Of a stretch of DNA of 64,000 nt, positions 47,291 through 59,077 are shown piece after piece (within the stretch, counting starts at the first letter, position 1; the number at the start of each line of letters is the position of its first letter). The translations under genes were made by a program, and so were the position numbers. The stretch spans positions 5,146,204 through 5,210,203 of the forward strand of contig CM055745.1 in NCBI GenBank assembly GCA_029465975.1, written 5' to 3'. This DNA is from Dallia pectoralis (lineage: Eukaryota; Chordata; Actinopteri; Esociformes; Umbridae). Below the pieces are notes generated by a model. It was not told the origin of the DNA and searched no databases. It saw only the letters and a list, made by a program, of their open reading frames with translations.

Positions 47291-50200
47291 GTGTGCTAAT
47301 CAAGATACTTTCAAGATACATTTAGATATTAAGCATTTAGCTACAATGTGGTGTTTTGCAGTTTGCACTAATTGGTATGATGTTCATTATGGCACTGACA
47401 CTGAGTTTCAGTAAAGATACTGGCTACAATAGTTTTAATGAGCTAATTTACCAACTGGTCAACCTCGCACTGACCTGCTAAGACTTTTTGTCAATGACAT
47501 TTTATATGCTTTTATAGCTAGCTAGCTAGCTAGGCTGTATAATTTTTCATCAAGTTGGACTCACTTTAAGTTCTAAACTGTGTTTGTGTCGGGAAAACAA
47601 ACATATTTTAATGGTCATCATGTTACTATTGAAACTATTTAAATAATCAAGCTTTAACTATCATCTTCTTATCAACTTTAACGGATCACTAGTCATCTGA
47701 GCTAGTGCAGTAGAAATTGAGACCGTCTCCACGTACATGCTAGAAGTCACTCTCGTTCTCTAAAAGAGCATTGTATTTTGTCAAACACAATTTATTCCAT
47801 CAGTTTGCCGAGAGCCGGCCTCAAACTGATTGGTACGGTTGTTATAGCCAGCAAAAGGTTCTGTTGTTAGCTAGTGGGATTACTTCAGCTCTTTTCCACG
47901 CATGTGGACACACACATGGCAAATAGGCTTTGCAAAATAGTCTGCTACTATTCTCAAGGGTTTCACATCAAGGTTGTTTATACCTGTGTTTAGTATTTTA
48001 GTAGAATCCCCAGTTTGCTGTTGCCAAGGCAGCAGATGCTTTTTCTAGGGTCGACTGATGCCTCTGGAAGAACAGTTCCTCAATTCAAAAAATCTAATGA
48101 TATTAGAATGACTACGTCTCCAGGATTACATTTAGCTGTTAATCAAATAACAGGCGGCAGGTTTATGGAGGGCAGTTTATGTTATAACTGCAGTGGTGTG
48201 TGTGTGTGTGTGTGCATCCCAACCTGCATTTGTGAATTGTTCGCGTGTAGGGCTCTGGTGACCTTTGAACAGAAATGCATTAGTTCTGATAATGACAACT
48301 GTTCGGTATTGTCAGTGAGGGATGAGAGAGTCTTGAGTAGGCTGGTGGTGTGTGGAACAGCCCACCGAATCAGACAGGCTCATGTTATTTCAGGTGATTT
48401 GTACGAGGCGTACAGAGGTGGCCTCATGTTTCCATTTTGTATTTGAGTCACTGCCTGCCTCGAACATGCTGGGGGCCAACTGCCAGCTCGTAAAATGTCC
48501 ATGAATATACACACACACACATTTTGTTTAATGCCACGGTTGAATACATGTAGTCTGTCTTGGTGTTTTATACTTGTCATATTGTCTGACTGAACCTGTA
48601 TACATTTCAAGGGATTGTCCACGTAATTTACTAAGTTTACTAAAAGTTTATGTATATCAGTTCATGGACAGCAATTAAAGCACTTTTTATCTATCATTTT
48701 CCAACAAATTTAAACGGTTGGGAGTTTTATTGTGAAGCTCAACTAAATAACTTGTGGATTCTTTGGATCTCAATGCGTTGCAGCCATATGTCATTTTGTT
48801 ACTTGGTTATTTTCTTGGGCCAAGGTAGCTCGATCAAGTCCTAATTGTTGAAGCTACAGAACCATTTGCAGTATGACCACATTCTGCTTCAGTTGGGCGA
48901 GGTAACAGCTTGATACAGAATGTCACTTTGCATATTTCTGACATTTAGACAACTGCTTTAGGTGGTCTTTTGCTTCTAATGAGAACTAAACTAAATGTCA
49001 GATCCCTATATTAATGAACGCTCTTTTCACCCATCTTCACAAAACCTAATTATAATTGCGTTGGTATAGTCACTTTGCTCGAATCATGGCTTTTAACACA
49101 AGCATCAGAATTGTTTTGGTATCTGTTGAGATTAAGTGATTTTGGACACTGCCAAATATATAGCTGCTGCAGGAAACAGTGGCAGTGGATGTGGTGGAAT
49201 TATCTACATTTTTAGGATCCCTCCATCAGGCTATATATTTGTATTGTTACTTTTTGACCAAAAGGGTTGTGTAGATCAAAACTGTCACATTGACAGGTTG
49301 AAACTTGATCATAAATGAAATCAAATCTTCAGACACCCAATGCTACTTATTTCCTATTGGTACTTATGTCATGGATCTCTGTTTCAGTATGAGGTCTTTA
49401 TCGTTTCGGCACTGAGATTTGAATTTAATACATAGTCAAATGCATTCAGGCTAACAACATAACCTTGTATTTAAATGTTTTAACTCTGATAATAACATTT
49501 TAATTAAGTGTAGGTTACACATTTTTGTTTTATTGAACACCAGTACTGTCTGGTCTGGTGACTGTGCAGTGTTAGAGGATTAAGGAGAATATTAGACGCT
49601 TGTTTAATGCACGCTGAAGCGATTTCACACCTTGTAAATTTAGAGGATTACTCTCTATTTTATTCCTTCTAGATAAACAGAAGTAGGTTTTAAAAATTCA
49701 AGGGCTTTCCCTGCCCTAGGTTAATAGGATAAGAATCTAGAGTACCATTAAAAACCAAAGTATTAACAAGACTACTTTATTATACGTGTTTGTCAAACAG
49801 ACAACAGACAACTTTGAGGTGTAGCCAAAAAGGGAGGATGTCTTAAAAAATGAATAAAACTGATGCATTCTGGTGTTGTTTATATTTTGTATCACTCTAA
49901 AAAAAAATACAAATTAATCTTGGAAAGATACAGAACCACTGATAATAAAGAACATTTATCAGCCTGGTCTTAAAGAGACCATTATTTGAACGTTGACAGG
50001 TTAATGAAATGGAGAAATTAAACTTGTAAAATAGGTGCATGTTTCGTGGCGTACCACATTTCCGTATTCCGAGAAAGCAACACGTCCGTGTGTCCGTTTG
50101 TTATGCAACACTGCAGATCTTAGTACATAGAGAACTGCCAAAAGAGGAGGGCAAATATAAAACTCCTACTGTTCACTGTGTGTGTGTCACCAGCCATGTT

Positions 50201-50804
50201 GGTGGCTCAGCCGGCTCTGCGTCTCGTCCACCAAACGATATATCATAGCTCCAAGATGGGAGGTCTTTGAAGCCTGCTTTAGCAGCGTCCATTAAGAGGA
50301 GTGGTGGAGCGGCGTTTTGGCCATCAGCATGCACGGCACAGCCCGTCTGGAGCTACCGCTAGGATATTCGCAGAAATCCTGGCGCCAAAACAGAGGAATG
50401 GCCGACGATTTTATCTCATTTTAGCAGGCGGTTCTAGACACACCTTCGCCCAGGTTAAGTCGGCCCTCCCTGGCCCTTGATCCAAGGCACCAGGCAATCA
50501 CAGCTGTCGGATACGCCGTGCACACCGAGATACACACTGCACAGACATTGCCACTTTGCATTCAAGCAGTATTATTGAACAAGGCTTATAAAACCATGTT
50601 TTTCTAACCCACAGATTGTTTTGTCTTGGCATCAGTGTCATAGATTGAAGAATCCCTCGAGTGCAAAGGTCGTCGATATTTGCTTTTGACATTTCTGTCG
50701 ATGCGATGATCCAGAGTGACTTGCAGATATGACACAGTCAAATATACACTGAACACTAATTCGCTTCTAGCAAAACAATACATATCAAAATCATGCAAAA
50801 GAGC
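47291..50804. other. Intron DNA, no gene seen
   Basis: AT-rich, unique-looking. It contains a (GCTA)n run near 47517-47532 and a (TG)n tract at about 48195-48214. It also holds a segment at 48242-48298 resembling 45231-45289 (see findings). Confidence 0.45.
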
Positions 50805-50809
50805 AATAC

Positions 50810-51195
50810 TGTGATGACTAGTGAAACTAGTCATCCGCTTTTCGTTCCTTTTGTGTTGTGCTCACTTGTTCCTTTAGGTTGGTCGAGTTAATTATGCACA
50901 CCTGCGTTGAGTTGGTTAATTAGGAGGTGTATGTAAGTCACTGGGTGTGGTTGCACGGAGCTGAGCATTGTTTCAAGTCACGTCTGATGTGGTGAGTGTT
51001 CGTTAGGATATCACTGCTTTGTATGTTTAGTTGTTGCTTTGTTAAAGCACACGTTAATTTAAAGTTCAGTGTTTGTAGTTTTTTTGCCATCGTTCGTTGT
51101 TATGTGTTTATTTTACTTTTAATAAATATCACAAACGGAAGCTCACTCTGCGTATGGCTCAATATCTCGGCACTACACCGTCTGGATGTGTGACA
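50810..51195 (+). mobile_element. Solo LTR, distant relative of the 4.25-kb element
   Basis: 386 bp from TGTGATGACTAG to GTGTGACA, flanked by AATAC on both sides (50805-50809 and 51196-51200), a perfect 5-bp target duplication. Shared landmarks with the 412-bp LTR, in order, are AGCATTGTTT, GTGAGTGTT, TTAATAAA (AATAAA at about 51119) and a CTCNCTGC..ATGGCT block before the end. This fits a related family reduced by LTR-LTR recombination. The first bases form a 10-bp perfect hairpin (50813-50835). Confidence 0.88.
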
Positions 51196-51200
51196 AATAC

Positions 51201-52799
51201 CTCCAATTGTGCAAAAGATGAGCAATGTCCAGTTTATAGCATTGATCGCACATGAATGTACCCGTAAATAATCATTTTTGATAACTGTGAAAATGTGTTG
51301 CTCGTTGATCGAATCCAACGTGTTTTAATGAACGAAGCTTCGAGTATAAACACTATCCACCAAAATACGACAGTACAAACAAGCCTGAACTAAAAGAATA
51401 TTTGCTGTACGTGTTGAGAGTTGGCGCCATTTGCAGCTGGGCCACTTGTAAATGCATTCAGCAATAATAACTCTGTGATTATACGCCCGGTTAGCTGCTA
51501 TTTCGCTTTATTCCACAGTATATAAGGAAGTGACGTAGCCATTGAAGTAGGCAGTCTCTTAGCTAAAGAGGCCCTCGTCACTCGCCGTTTCATAGGGCTG
51601 CTTTATCAAGACCACAATAGCCTGCGGACAAGGTCCATTTAGATCAAGTGCCACTTTGTGAATATGTTTTAGAATAGAAATTATTAGTTTGTTGTATATT
51701 TAATTAAGACGCAGTTCTGTGAGTGCAGTGACGGACACATACTCCCATTTGTCAATGTTCCAGGTTTTTTACGACGTTGTGGCTTTATAATTGAAGTCAA
51801 CAGCCTTTTCTCCTCGATGTCCTTTCTACAACGCATGGACCAATTCCAGTGTCTAAATATATATATATGATGCATACCACTCAATGTATATCCAGGTTAA
51901 TTTAATGATATCGTTGGGATTTACGTGTGTTTCTATGACAACCGTCCCGTAATGCATTTCATTTGTAGCATGACCTGTCACACTGCCCATATAGAGGACC
52001 ACCTATAATTAGCCTTCATTATGTGAAAATCAAACGCATTCATTAGAAACATTAGTTGTGCAACACAGCGGATGTATGGTTGGGGAATAGACTCATTCGA
52101 CACTGGGTCCGTTTGTTTTTCACCTTTATTTTTTAAAAGAAACTGAGCACACTCACGAGGATGCGGAATATTGGTTTAACAAGGGTACATGTAGTACGAT
52201 TAACGCAGCCAGATGTTCCAGTTTTTCGGAGGATTAACCCAAATGTTTGTTACATATTAATTATCGAACAACTAATTTAACCGTCGTCGGTTCAACTTGT
52301 TGGATTGAATTTTAGTCGTTTTTTGTGTGTGTGTGTGTGTGTGCTCAGTACATTACTCTAGAGAGAAATCTAATCATTCACGGCATAAACTGTGCAACCA
52401 CCGAACTGGGATTTTAGGCCTTAGGGAGTTGTAGTCTCATTAGGCGAAATGCAATATCAATCTAGTTCAGTTCAGAAAACCTGGTAATTAATTACAACGG
52501 CTATAATTCATTGCACACCCGGACAGAATCAGAAACACGTACCCAGTATTGTAGTTTGTGTAATTGTTCTGATAATGCTTGAAAACATCCTGATTGAACA
52601 TCATTATATACAAATGAGCAGTGATTTTGTCATGAGTCATAAGATAATGAGATGAATATAATATATAGGATTCATGAATGCCTGTCGATGAACAAAAGTT
52701 ACACATTAACATTATCAGTGCGATACTGTACATCTAAATGAAGGTAGGTTGATGGTATGAAGGTGTAAATGCAGTGGAATCACAGTTGAAATGTCAGAG
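51201..52799. other. Intron DNA, no gene seen
   Basis: AT-rich sequence with short (TA)n at about 51856-51868 and (TG)n at about 52323-52342. No exon supported. Confidence 0.45.
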
Positions 52800-52807
52800 G
52801 TGCCTGG

Positions 52808-53012
52808 CAGTGTTGCCAGATTGGACTAAAGATTTCCAGCCCAACTACAGCTTAAAACCCGCCCGTTTCAAAAAATACCAGCCCAAAATACATACTGTTA
52901 TGTTATACAATAAAAAACACATTTTAAAGACCCGCCCAATGCATTTTTTTTAGGTCAGACGTGACCAAAAGGAGGCCAATTGGGCGGGAACCTGCCCAAT
53001 CTGGCAACACTG
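52808..53012. mobile_element. hAT-type MITE with 8-bp target duplication
   Basis: 205 bp bounded by perfect 17-bp terminal inverted repeats (CAGTGTTGCCAGATTGG at 52808-52824 and its complement ending at 53012). It is flanked by GTGCCTGG on both sides (52800-52807 and 53013-53020). The 8-bp duplication and CAGTG end indicate the hAT superfamily. The interior is non-coding, so it would have depended on a transposase in trans. Confidence 0.92.
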
Positions 53013-53020
53013 GTGCCTGG

Positions 53021-54633
53021 ATGTAGTGAAGGTGGTTTCTTATGCCCCTAGTGGCCAACAATTACCTGAAAAGCCGACCTGCCCGTCATGTGATGCATTA
53101 GAAGTTTCAAAAAAGGGGGTGACCAGGGAAAAACCAACAAGTGTTGTCAGATCGTCAACCGAAGTCCGTCGTCGAATGAAGAGAGCCCAAATCAAAAAAT
53201 TTATAAATTAAAAGGTACTTGTATGCTTATTTAATTTAGGAAAATAATATGCAACATCTAATACCGACGTGTAAAAAGAGGAGTGACATTTTCACTTCAT
53301 AAGTGTTTGTGCTGCACTTTGCTACACCTCAGGATCTGAACACCTCCTTCAGAGCCTCTCAGGTTGCTGTGGTGTAATATCACCACACTTGTCTATCTCA
53401 GCAGCATTTGTAGGCCTCAAAATGTAAAAACGTGTTGCTCCTCAGCCGTGCTGATGTGAACTTCCCATGACCCAGTTGCGCTTTAGCTTTATCACACAGA
53501 CGGACGACCTCACATTCTCCTATCGAGTTCTCCGATACAAAGCGGAAATTCATGGCACCTTCGACAATTGGAAGTTATCCAGCGCCTCGAGGCATCAAAG
53601 CATCCTTAAAACATCACTCTACCACCCCAGTTTGACCGGTGATACAAGGTCAGTAGGGCCGAATACGATGCCAGACGCAACTAGACCTTGTTGTTCAAAC
53701 GTCTGACACTTTCTGACAGGGGCATGGGGTGTTGTCTAACACTGTTCCTTGAATAAATGTTGTTTTATGCGTTAACACTGCTGGCCTTGATTTCATATTT
53801 CGTATGCAGCGAGTTCACTTACGTAGGGAGTGAATGCATTTTCGTACTGGCCCCCGTGTGTATTGTATTCACATTGTGGGTATTGACCTTGAAGTTTAAC
53901 AGTATGTGTGTATGTGTCTATTTTAACTAGTCATGGTTAAGTGATAAACACTGCAGTACCGGTAATTGACAAAACTTTATGCATTTATGGGGCAACTGGT
54001 TTGATTAAACCTAAGTGGTCCACACAGTGTTTGGGCAATGTTGCAATCATATCACGCAGTTTGACAATTTATTTAATTCGTTTTTCATATTTGTATATTT
54101 TTTAATATTAACAAACTTAAAAAATAAGTAGAAAACTTTTAAAGAAATGTCCACGATTGATGTTGTTTGCTCCACAGCAGTGTGTCGGCTCGGATGAAAA
54201 GATCTTTAACTGTCATTTAAAAAAAATAATTCTTAGTTTCTTCTTTTGCTGGAGAGTGTGATTTAAGTCAACCCCAAGACTGAAACTAAATGTAGGCTTA
54301 GAGGAATATTCACAACTTCTCCAAGCAAATTTAAAACAACATTTTCCTACGATAATCCAAAGTGACAGTTTGGCACTTCATGACCTGATATGATTTTTTT
54401 TTTTTAATCCCAACTGCTCGTGTGCTAACAACACCAGACCTAGTTAAGTTCGCAAACTCGCAGAATTTGTCGTTATAGCGCACCTACTCTTAAACTTATA
54501 TGATGTCAAATGTTGTGTAACGTCACAGGTATTTTCTCCTCTTTGACCCTGAAAAGCTGTTTTCCTACTGTGGGCCCTTGAGACATAAACCGGCTAACTG
54601 AGTTCCATTTAAAGGCACGGCTGTAAGGCTGTG
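53021..54633. other. Intron DNA, no gene seen
   Basis: No supported feature. The small open frames at 53026-53211 and 53467-53706 have no recognisable domains. Confidence 0.45.
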
Positions 54634-55226
54634 TACACAACTGTTTGGGGTTAGAAATGTCCTTGGGTTATTTTGTCCACTAAAATCCAATTGAATTGAT
54701 CAGAAATGCAGTGTAAACATTGTTAATAGTGTAAATGACTGTTATAGCTGGAAACGGCTGATTTTAATGGAATAAAAGGCCCGTTATCAGCAACCATCAC
54801 TCCTGTGTTCCAACGGCACGTTGTCGTTGCAAATCCGAGTTTGTCATCTTAAAAGGCTAATTGATCATTAGAAAAACCTATTTCCAATTATGTTATCACC
54901 GCTAAAACCGTTGTGCTGATTAGAGACGCAATAAAACTGGTTTTCTCGAGGCCATTTTGAGTCTGCAATCGAACAAACGCTGATGCACCAGATACTGAAC
55001 TAGTTTAAAGAAGGACAGTTTTATTGCTTCTTCAGCATCAGCGCGACAGTTTTCAGAGATGCCAACGTAAGGACAAACGAGAGAGTTTTCTAATGATCAA
55101 TTAGGCTCCGAAAATGACTCACTCCGATCAGCAATTTGATGTTACTTGAAAGGACTAATTGTTTGCTTTCAATGAGAAATAACAAGAACATTTGTAAGTG
55201 ACCACAAACTTTTGACCGGTAGTGTA
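54634..55226. mobile_element. Tc1-like element (family B) deletion derivative with long inverted ends
   Basis: The left arm (TGTTTGGGGTTAGAAATGTC, then CAGCAACCATCACTCCTGTG and AGGCTAATTGATCATTAGAA) matches the long 5' region of a common fish Tc1 family. The right arm (about 55005-55226) is its imperfect inverted copy, including TTTTCTAATGATCAATTAGG, and ends ACAAACTTTTGACCGGTAGT. The transposase is entirely deleted. TA dinucleotides bound both ends. The two arms could fold into a long imperfect hairpin. Confidence 0.8.
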
Positions 55227-55513
55227 AATAAGAGGAGAGAATGAAGATACCAGCCCCGCCTGCCCTTAAGACACATGTGCCATCTCTGACCGCTGATCGT
55301 CTCCGATGACGGAGGTCTAACGGGAGACGCGTTGTTCTCTTTCTCACCCGTGCGCATAACCGTCAATCAATCAATGCTACTGGTCCGGCGTGAACGTTAG
55401 CTCGGTGGAGACGATGGCCGTGTCGCAAACGCACGCAGAATCTGTCGGTTCTGTAAATGTCTACATCTGAAATGCAGTGATTGGCCGTCCTTCTTGATTT
55501 AGCTCAGTTAACG
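55227..55513. other. Intron DNA, nothing recognised
   Basis: Short unique-looking spacer before the 50-bp array. Confidence 0.45.
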
Positions 55514-56328
55514 TGTCTCTTTCTAGGTCCAGTGGTTGTCCTCTGATCTGTGGTTCCACACACTCTCTTTTTCTAGGTCCAGTGGTTGTCCTCTGATCTG
55601 TGGTTCAGTCGCTCTCTCTTTCTAGGTCCAGTGGTTGTCCTCTGATCTGTAGTTCCATACGCTCTCTTTCTAGGTCCAGTGGTTGTCCTCTGATCTGTGG
55701 TTCAGTCGCTCTCTCTTTCTAGGTCCAGTGGTTGTCCTCTGATCTGTAGTTCCATACGCTCTCTTTCTAGGTCCAGTGGTTGTCCTCTGATCTGTGGTTC
55801 AACACGCTCTCTCTTTCTAGGTCCAGTGGTTGTCCTCTGATCTGTGGTTCAACACGCTCTCTCTTTCTAGGTCCAGTGGTTGTCCTCTGATCTGTAGTTC
55901 CATACGCTCTCTTTTTCTAGGTCCAGTGGTTGTCTTCTGATCTGTGGTTCCACACACTCTCTCTTTCTAGGTCCAGTGGTTGTCCTCTGATCTGTGGTTC
56001 CACACACTCTCTCTTTCTAGGTCCAGTGGTTGTCCTCTGATCTGTGGTTCCACACACTCTCTCTTTCTAGGTCCAGTGGTTGTCCAGTGGTTGTCCTCTG
56101 ATCTGTGGTTCCACACACTCTCTCTTTCTAGGTCCAGTGGTTGTCCTCTGATCTGTGGTTCCACACACTCTCTCTTTCTAGGTCCAGTGGTTGTCCTCTG
56201 ATCTGTGGTTCCACACACTCTCTCTTTCTAGGTCCAGTGGTTGTCCAGTGGTTGTCCTCTGATCTGTGGTTCCACACACTCTCTCTTTCTATGTCCAGTG
56301 GTTGTCCTTTGATCTCTGGTTCAATACG
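55514..56328 (+). repeat. 50-bp minisatellite, about 16 copies, with splice-acceptor-like units
   Basis: The unit is CTCTCTCTTTCTAGGTCCAG, then TGGTTGTCCTCTGATCTGTG, then GTTCCACACA. Two units carry an extra GTCCAGTGGTT duplication (about 56081 and 56243). Each unit contains a pyrimidine run followed by TAG/G. Confidence 0.96.
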
Positions 56329-57820
56329 CATTCACTTTCGGTTTGGATGTGATATGACTCATCAATCCTTGTGCCAGTATATCACGACACACTGTTGTAT
56401 TGTTACTTCGTTGTCATTTGCAGTTTATCCCGACAGCAACGGCAAATGACGACGTATTGTCAGTAGCTGCCATACTGCAAGCGTATATATTCTGTAATCG
56501 ATAAACCAAATGCAAATGTTGTGCGTTGTTACTGTACACATACTGTTTCTGCTCCATGTCAAGCCATCGAATAGTTGGGAAAATGCTCTCCTCTCAAATG
56601 ATGTCAGAACATAGCTACGAATCTATAGACCGGTCAGTTTCAATAAACCTAAATAGCTTTGTTCCAATATTAACAGAGGCTCCAATATTAACAAACTGTG
56701 GAGAAGGTAGAACGTTCCCTTTTCCGTGCAGATTTCTCTTTGCTTTTGACTCTGCAGCACAACAGTGTGTGTGTGTGGGTGAGAGTCTAACCCATTGCCA
56801 ACATCAAGAGTGAGAGGGAATGCACGTCTGAAATGCCACTCTTATCGTCTATGTAGTGCACTGCTTATGGGCAGACCCTTATGGGCGGTCCCTTGTGATA
56901 AGGGATATGTTGCCATTGGGGACTCGTCCCGTCCTCCTGCTGGGTCGTAGCCCCAGTCGCACAGAAAGCCACAGGCTACAGAGAATAGACTCTGTGCTTC
57001 TCCATGCTTTAAATGAGTCTGTCACTGTGGGTGGCACTATCATACCTGCAGCCATTCTGGGCTGCCTGGGTGTCGTACTGTATTTCTCATCATCAGAAGA
57101 TGGGGTAGCTGCTTTGGGACAGCCAGCGGCACTTCAGTGGACTGTTTTACAGTCTGTCAGGGGAGATCATTTTTTTTTGGGGGGGGGTGAAATAGGCTCG
57201 GCGGTTCAGCCATTTGGTTCAGATCACTTCTCCCTGTTGTTCTAAACTGATTGATTTAACAGCCTGTCAGATGGGAAGGTTGTGGATGAGATACGCGCTT
57301 TCCAGTTCACCCCGATTTGCTGATATGATCGACAGTGGCGTCGCCCCAAACCCCCGCCGCCCGATTATCGACAGTAGCCAACAGCGTTTTGAGCAAATAA
57401 TAAATAATAAATAACATGGCTCCTAAACGCAACCATTCACATCATGTAAGGCTGGACGACATGTGAACTTCAGACAGGAACGCCGGCATTATGCGGCTCT
57501 ACCAAAGAACAACCTTAACCGACAACCGGATATCTTCTCAGTTCCTGGTTCAATGATGCACTCCTGCTGTGGCTCAGTGGGGTTTCAGCACCAGAGGTAG
57601 GCTGACGCAGTAAAACCGAATCTGCAGTGTTTACATATTTATGGTCCGAATACCCGATTTGGTCTGAATATCTTTAAAGTGAGGAAAATTATTTATCAAA
57701 GACAAGTAAGGGTTTCCAATCTGCTCGCAGTTGCATTTTTGGCATGAATATATGCAAAGGACATTTTAGCTTTCCAGTTTGCAGCCAACATTATTCAACA
57801 ATTTTCTAGTTTCAGTTTAC
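56329..57820. other. Intron DNA with one MITE-like remnant
   Basis: No exon supported. A repeat remnant at 56824-56930 is listed separately, and a poly-T/poly-G run lies at about 57171-57187. Confidence 0.45.
56824..56930. mobile_element. Diverged short inverted-repeat element (salmonid-type)
   Basis: GTCTGAAATGCCACTCTTAT, then CTATGTAGTGCACTGCTTAT, near-palindromic CCCTTATGGGCGGTCCC, and GGGATATGTTGCCATTGGGG form an imperfect palindrome. It resembles a short, very abundant salmonid/pike repeat with GTAGTGCACTAC and a GGGTGCCATTTGGGAC end. Confidence 0.5.
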
Positions 57821-58665
57821 ACTAGCAGATACTCTAGCGGATACACTAGCGAATACACTAGCGGATACTCCAGCGGATACTCCAGCGGATACACTAGCGA
57901 ATACACTAGCGGATACTCCAGCGGATACACTAGCGAATACACTAGCGGATACTCTAGCGGATACTCCAGCGGATACACTAGCGGATACACTAGCAGATAC
58001 ACTAGCAATACCCTAGCGGATACACTCCCGGATACACTAGCAATAGACTAGCGGATACACTAGCGGATACACTAGCTATAGACTAGCGGATACACTAGCG
58101 GATACACTAGCTATACCCTAGCGGATACACTCCCGGATACACTAGCGATACACTAGCGGATACACTAGCAATACCCTAGCGGATTCACTAGCGGATACAC
58201 TAGCAATAGACTAGCGGATACACTAGCAATAGACTAGCGGACACACTCCCGGATACACTAGCAATAGACTAGCGGATACACTAGCGGATACACTAGCGAT
58301 AGACTAGCGATACACTAGCGATACACTAGCGATACTCTAGCAATACCCTAGCGGATACACTAGCGGATACACTAGCAATAGACTAGCGCATACACTAGCG
58401 ATACACTAGCGATAGACTAGCGATACACTAGCGGATACTCTAGCGGATACCCTAGCGATACACTAGCCTATACACTAGCCTATACACTAGCCTATACACT
58501 AGCCTATACACTAGCGATACACTAGCCTATACACTAGCCTATACACTAGCGATACACTAGCCTATACACTAGCGATACACTAGCCTATACACTAGCCTAT
58601 ACACTAGCCTATACACTAGCGATACACTAGCCTATGCACTAGCGATACTCTAGCGGATTCACTCT
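57821..58665 (+). repeat. 10/12-bp minisatellite, about 75 units
   Basis: Units are CACTAGCGGATA on the left, grading through CACTAGCAATAGA to CACTAGCCTATA and CACTAGCGATA on the right. The core CTAGC is constant. Confidence 0.95.
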
Positions 58666-59007
58666 AAGATAACCCTACTGTTGATAATTCTGTACCTTTA
58701 AACCCGCTCACTCTGGCCAGACAGAAGTCGTTTACATTGAGCCCCGCCCTTCCAGGCATCCCATGCAGACTCATTACAGCCCGTTTAGATGAGCAATTGG
58801 TTTATTGATCAATCAGTCAATTAGGCCCCAGAGGGCTGGTCCGGAGCGGAGTCTGAAATGAGCAGAGCCAATCAGGAGCTTAGTCTGTAATGAGCCAAGC
58901 CAATCAATCATCGGCATGTCTCCGGGTACTGCATTATATTTTACTTAAAGAGTTTGGATCCTTAATTTCTACATACATTTTAGACTTATGAATTATTTGT
59001 ATGTGCA
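58666..59007. other. Intron DNA, nothing recognised
   Basis: Unique-looking spacer between the 12-bp array and the Tc1 fragments. Confidence 0.45.
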
Positions 59008-59060
59008 GTGCCTTCGGAAAGTGGTTCAACCCCTTGTCTTTCGCCACACATTCTTTTGTA
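59008..59060 (+). mobile_element. Terminal fragment of another Tc1-like family
   Basis: CAGTGCCTTCGGAAAGTGGT, then TCAACCCCTTGTCTTTCGCC, resembles the terminus of a third common fish Tc1 family. It is cut off by the following family A relic. Confidence 0.5.
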
Positions 59061-59077
59061 ATGGACATTTATAATTG

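Noticed and set aside
53026..53211. Small frame with CPSC and basic C-terminus
   Set aside because: 61 codons with no supporting homology, next to a MITE; likely chance.
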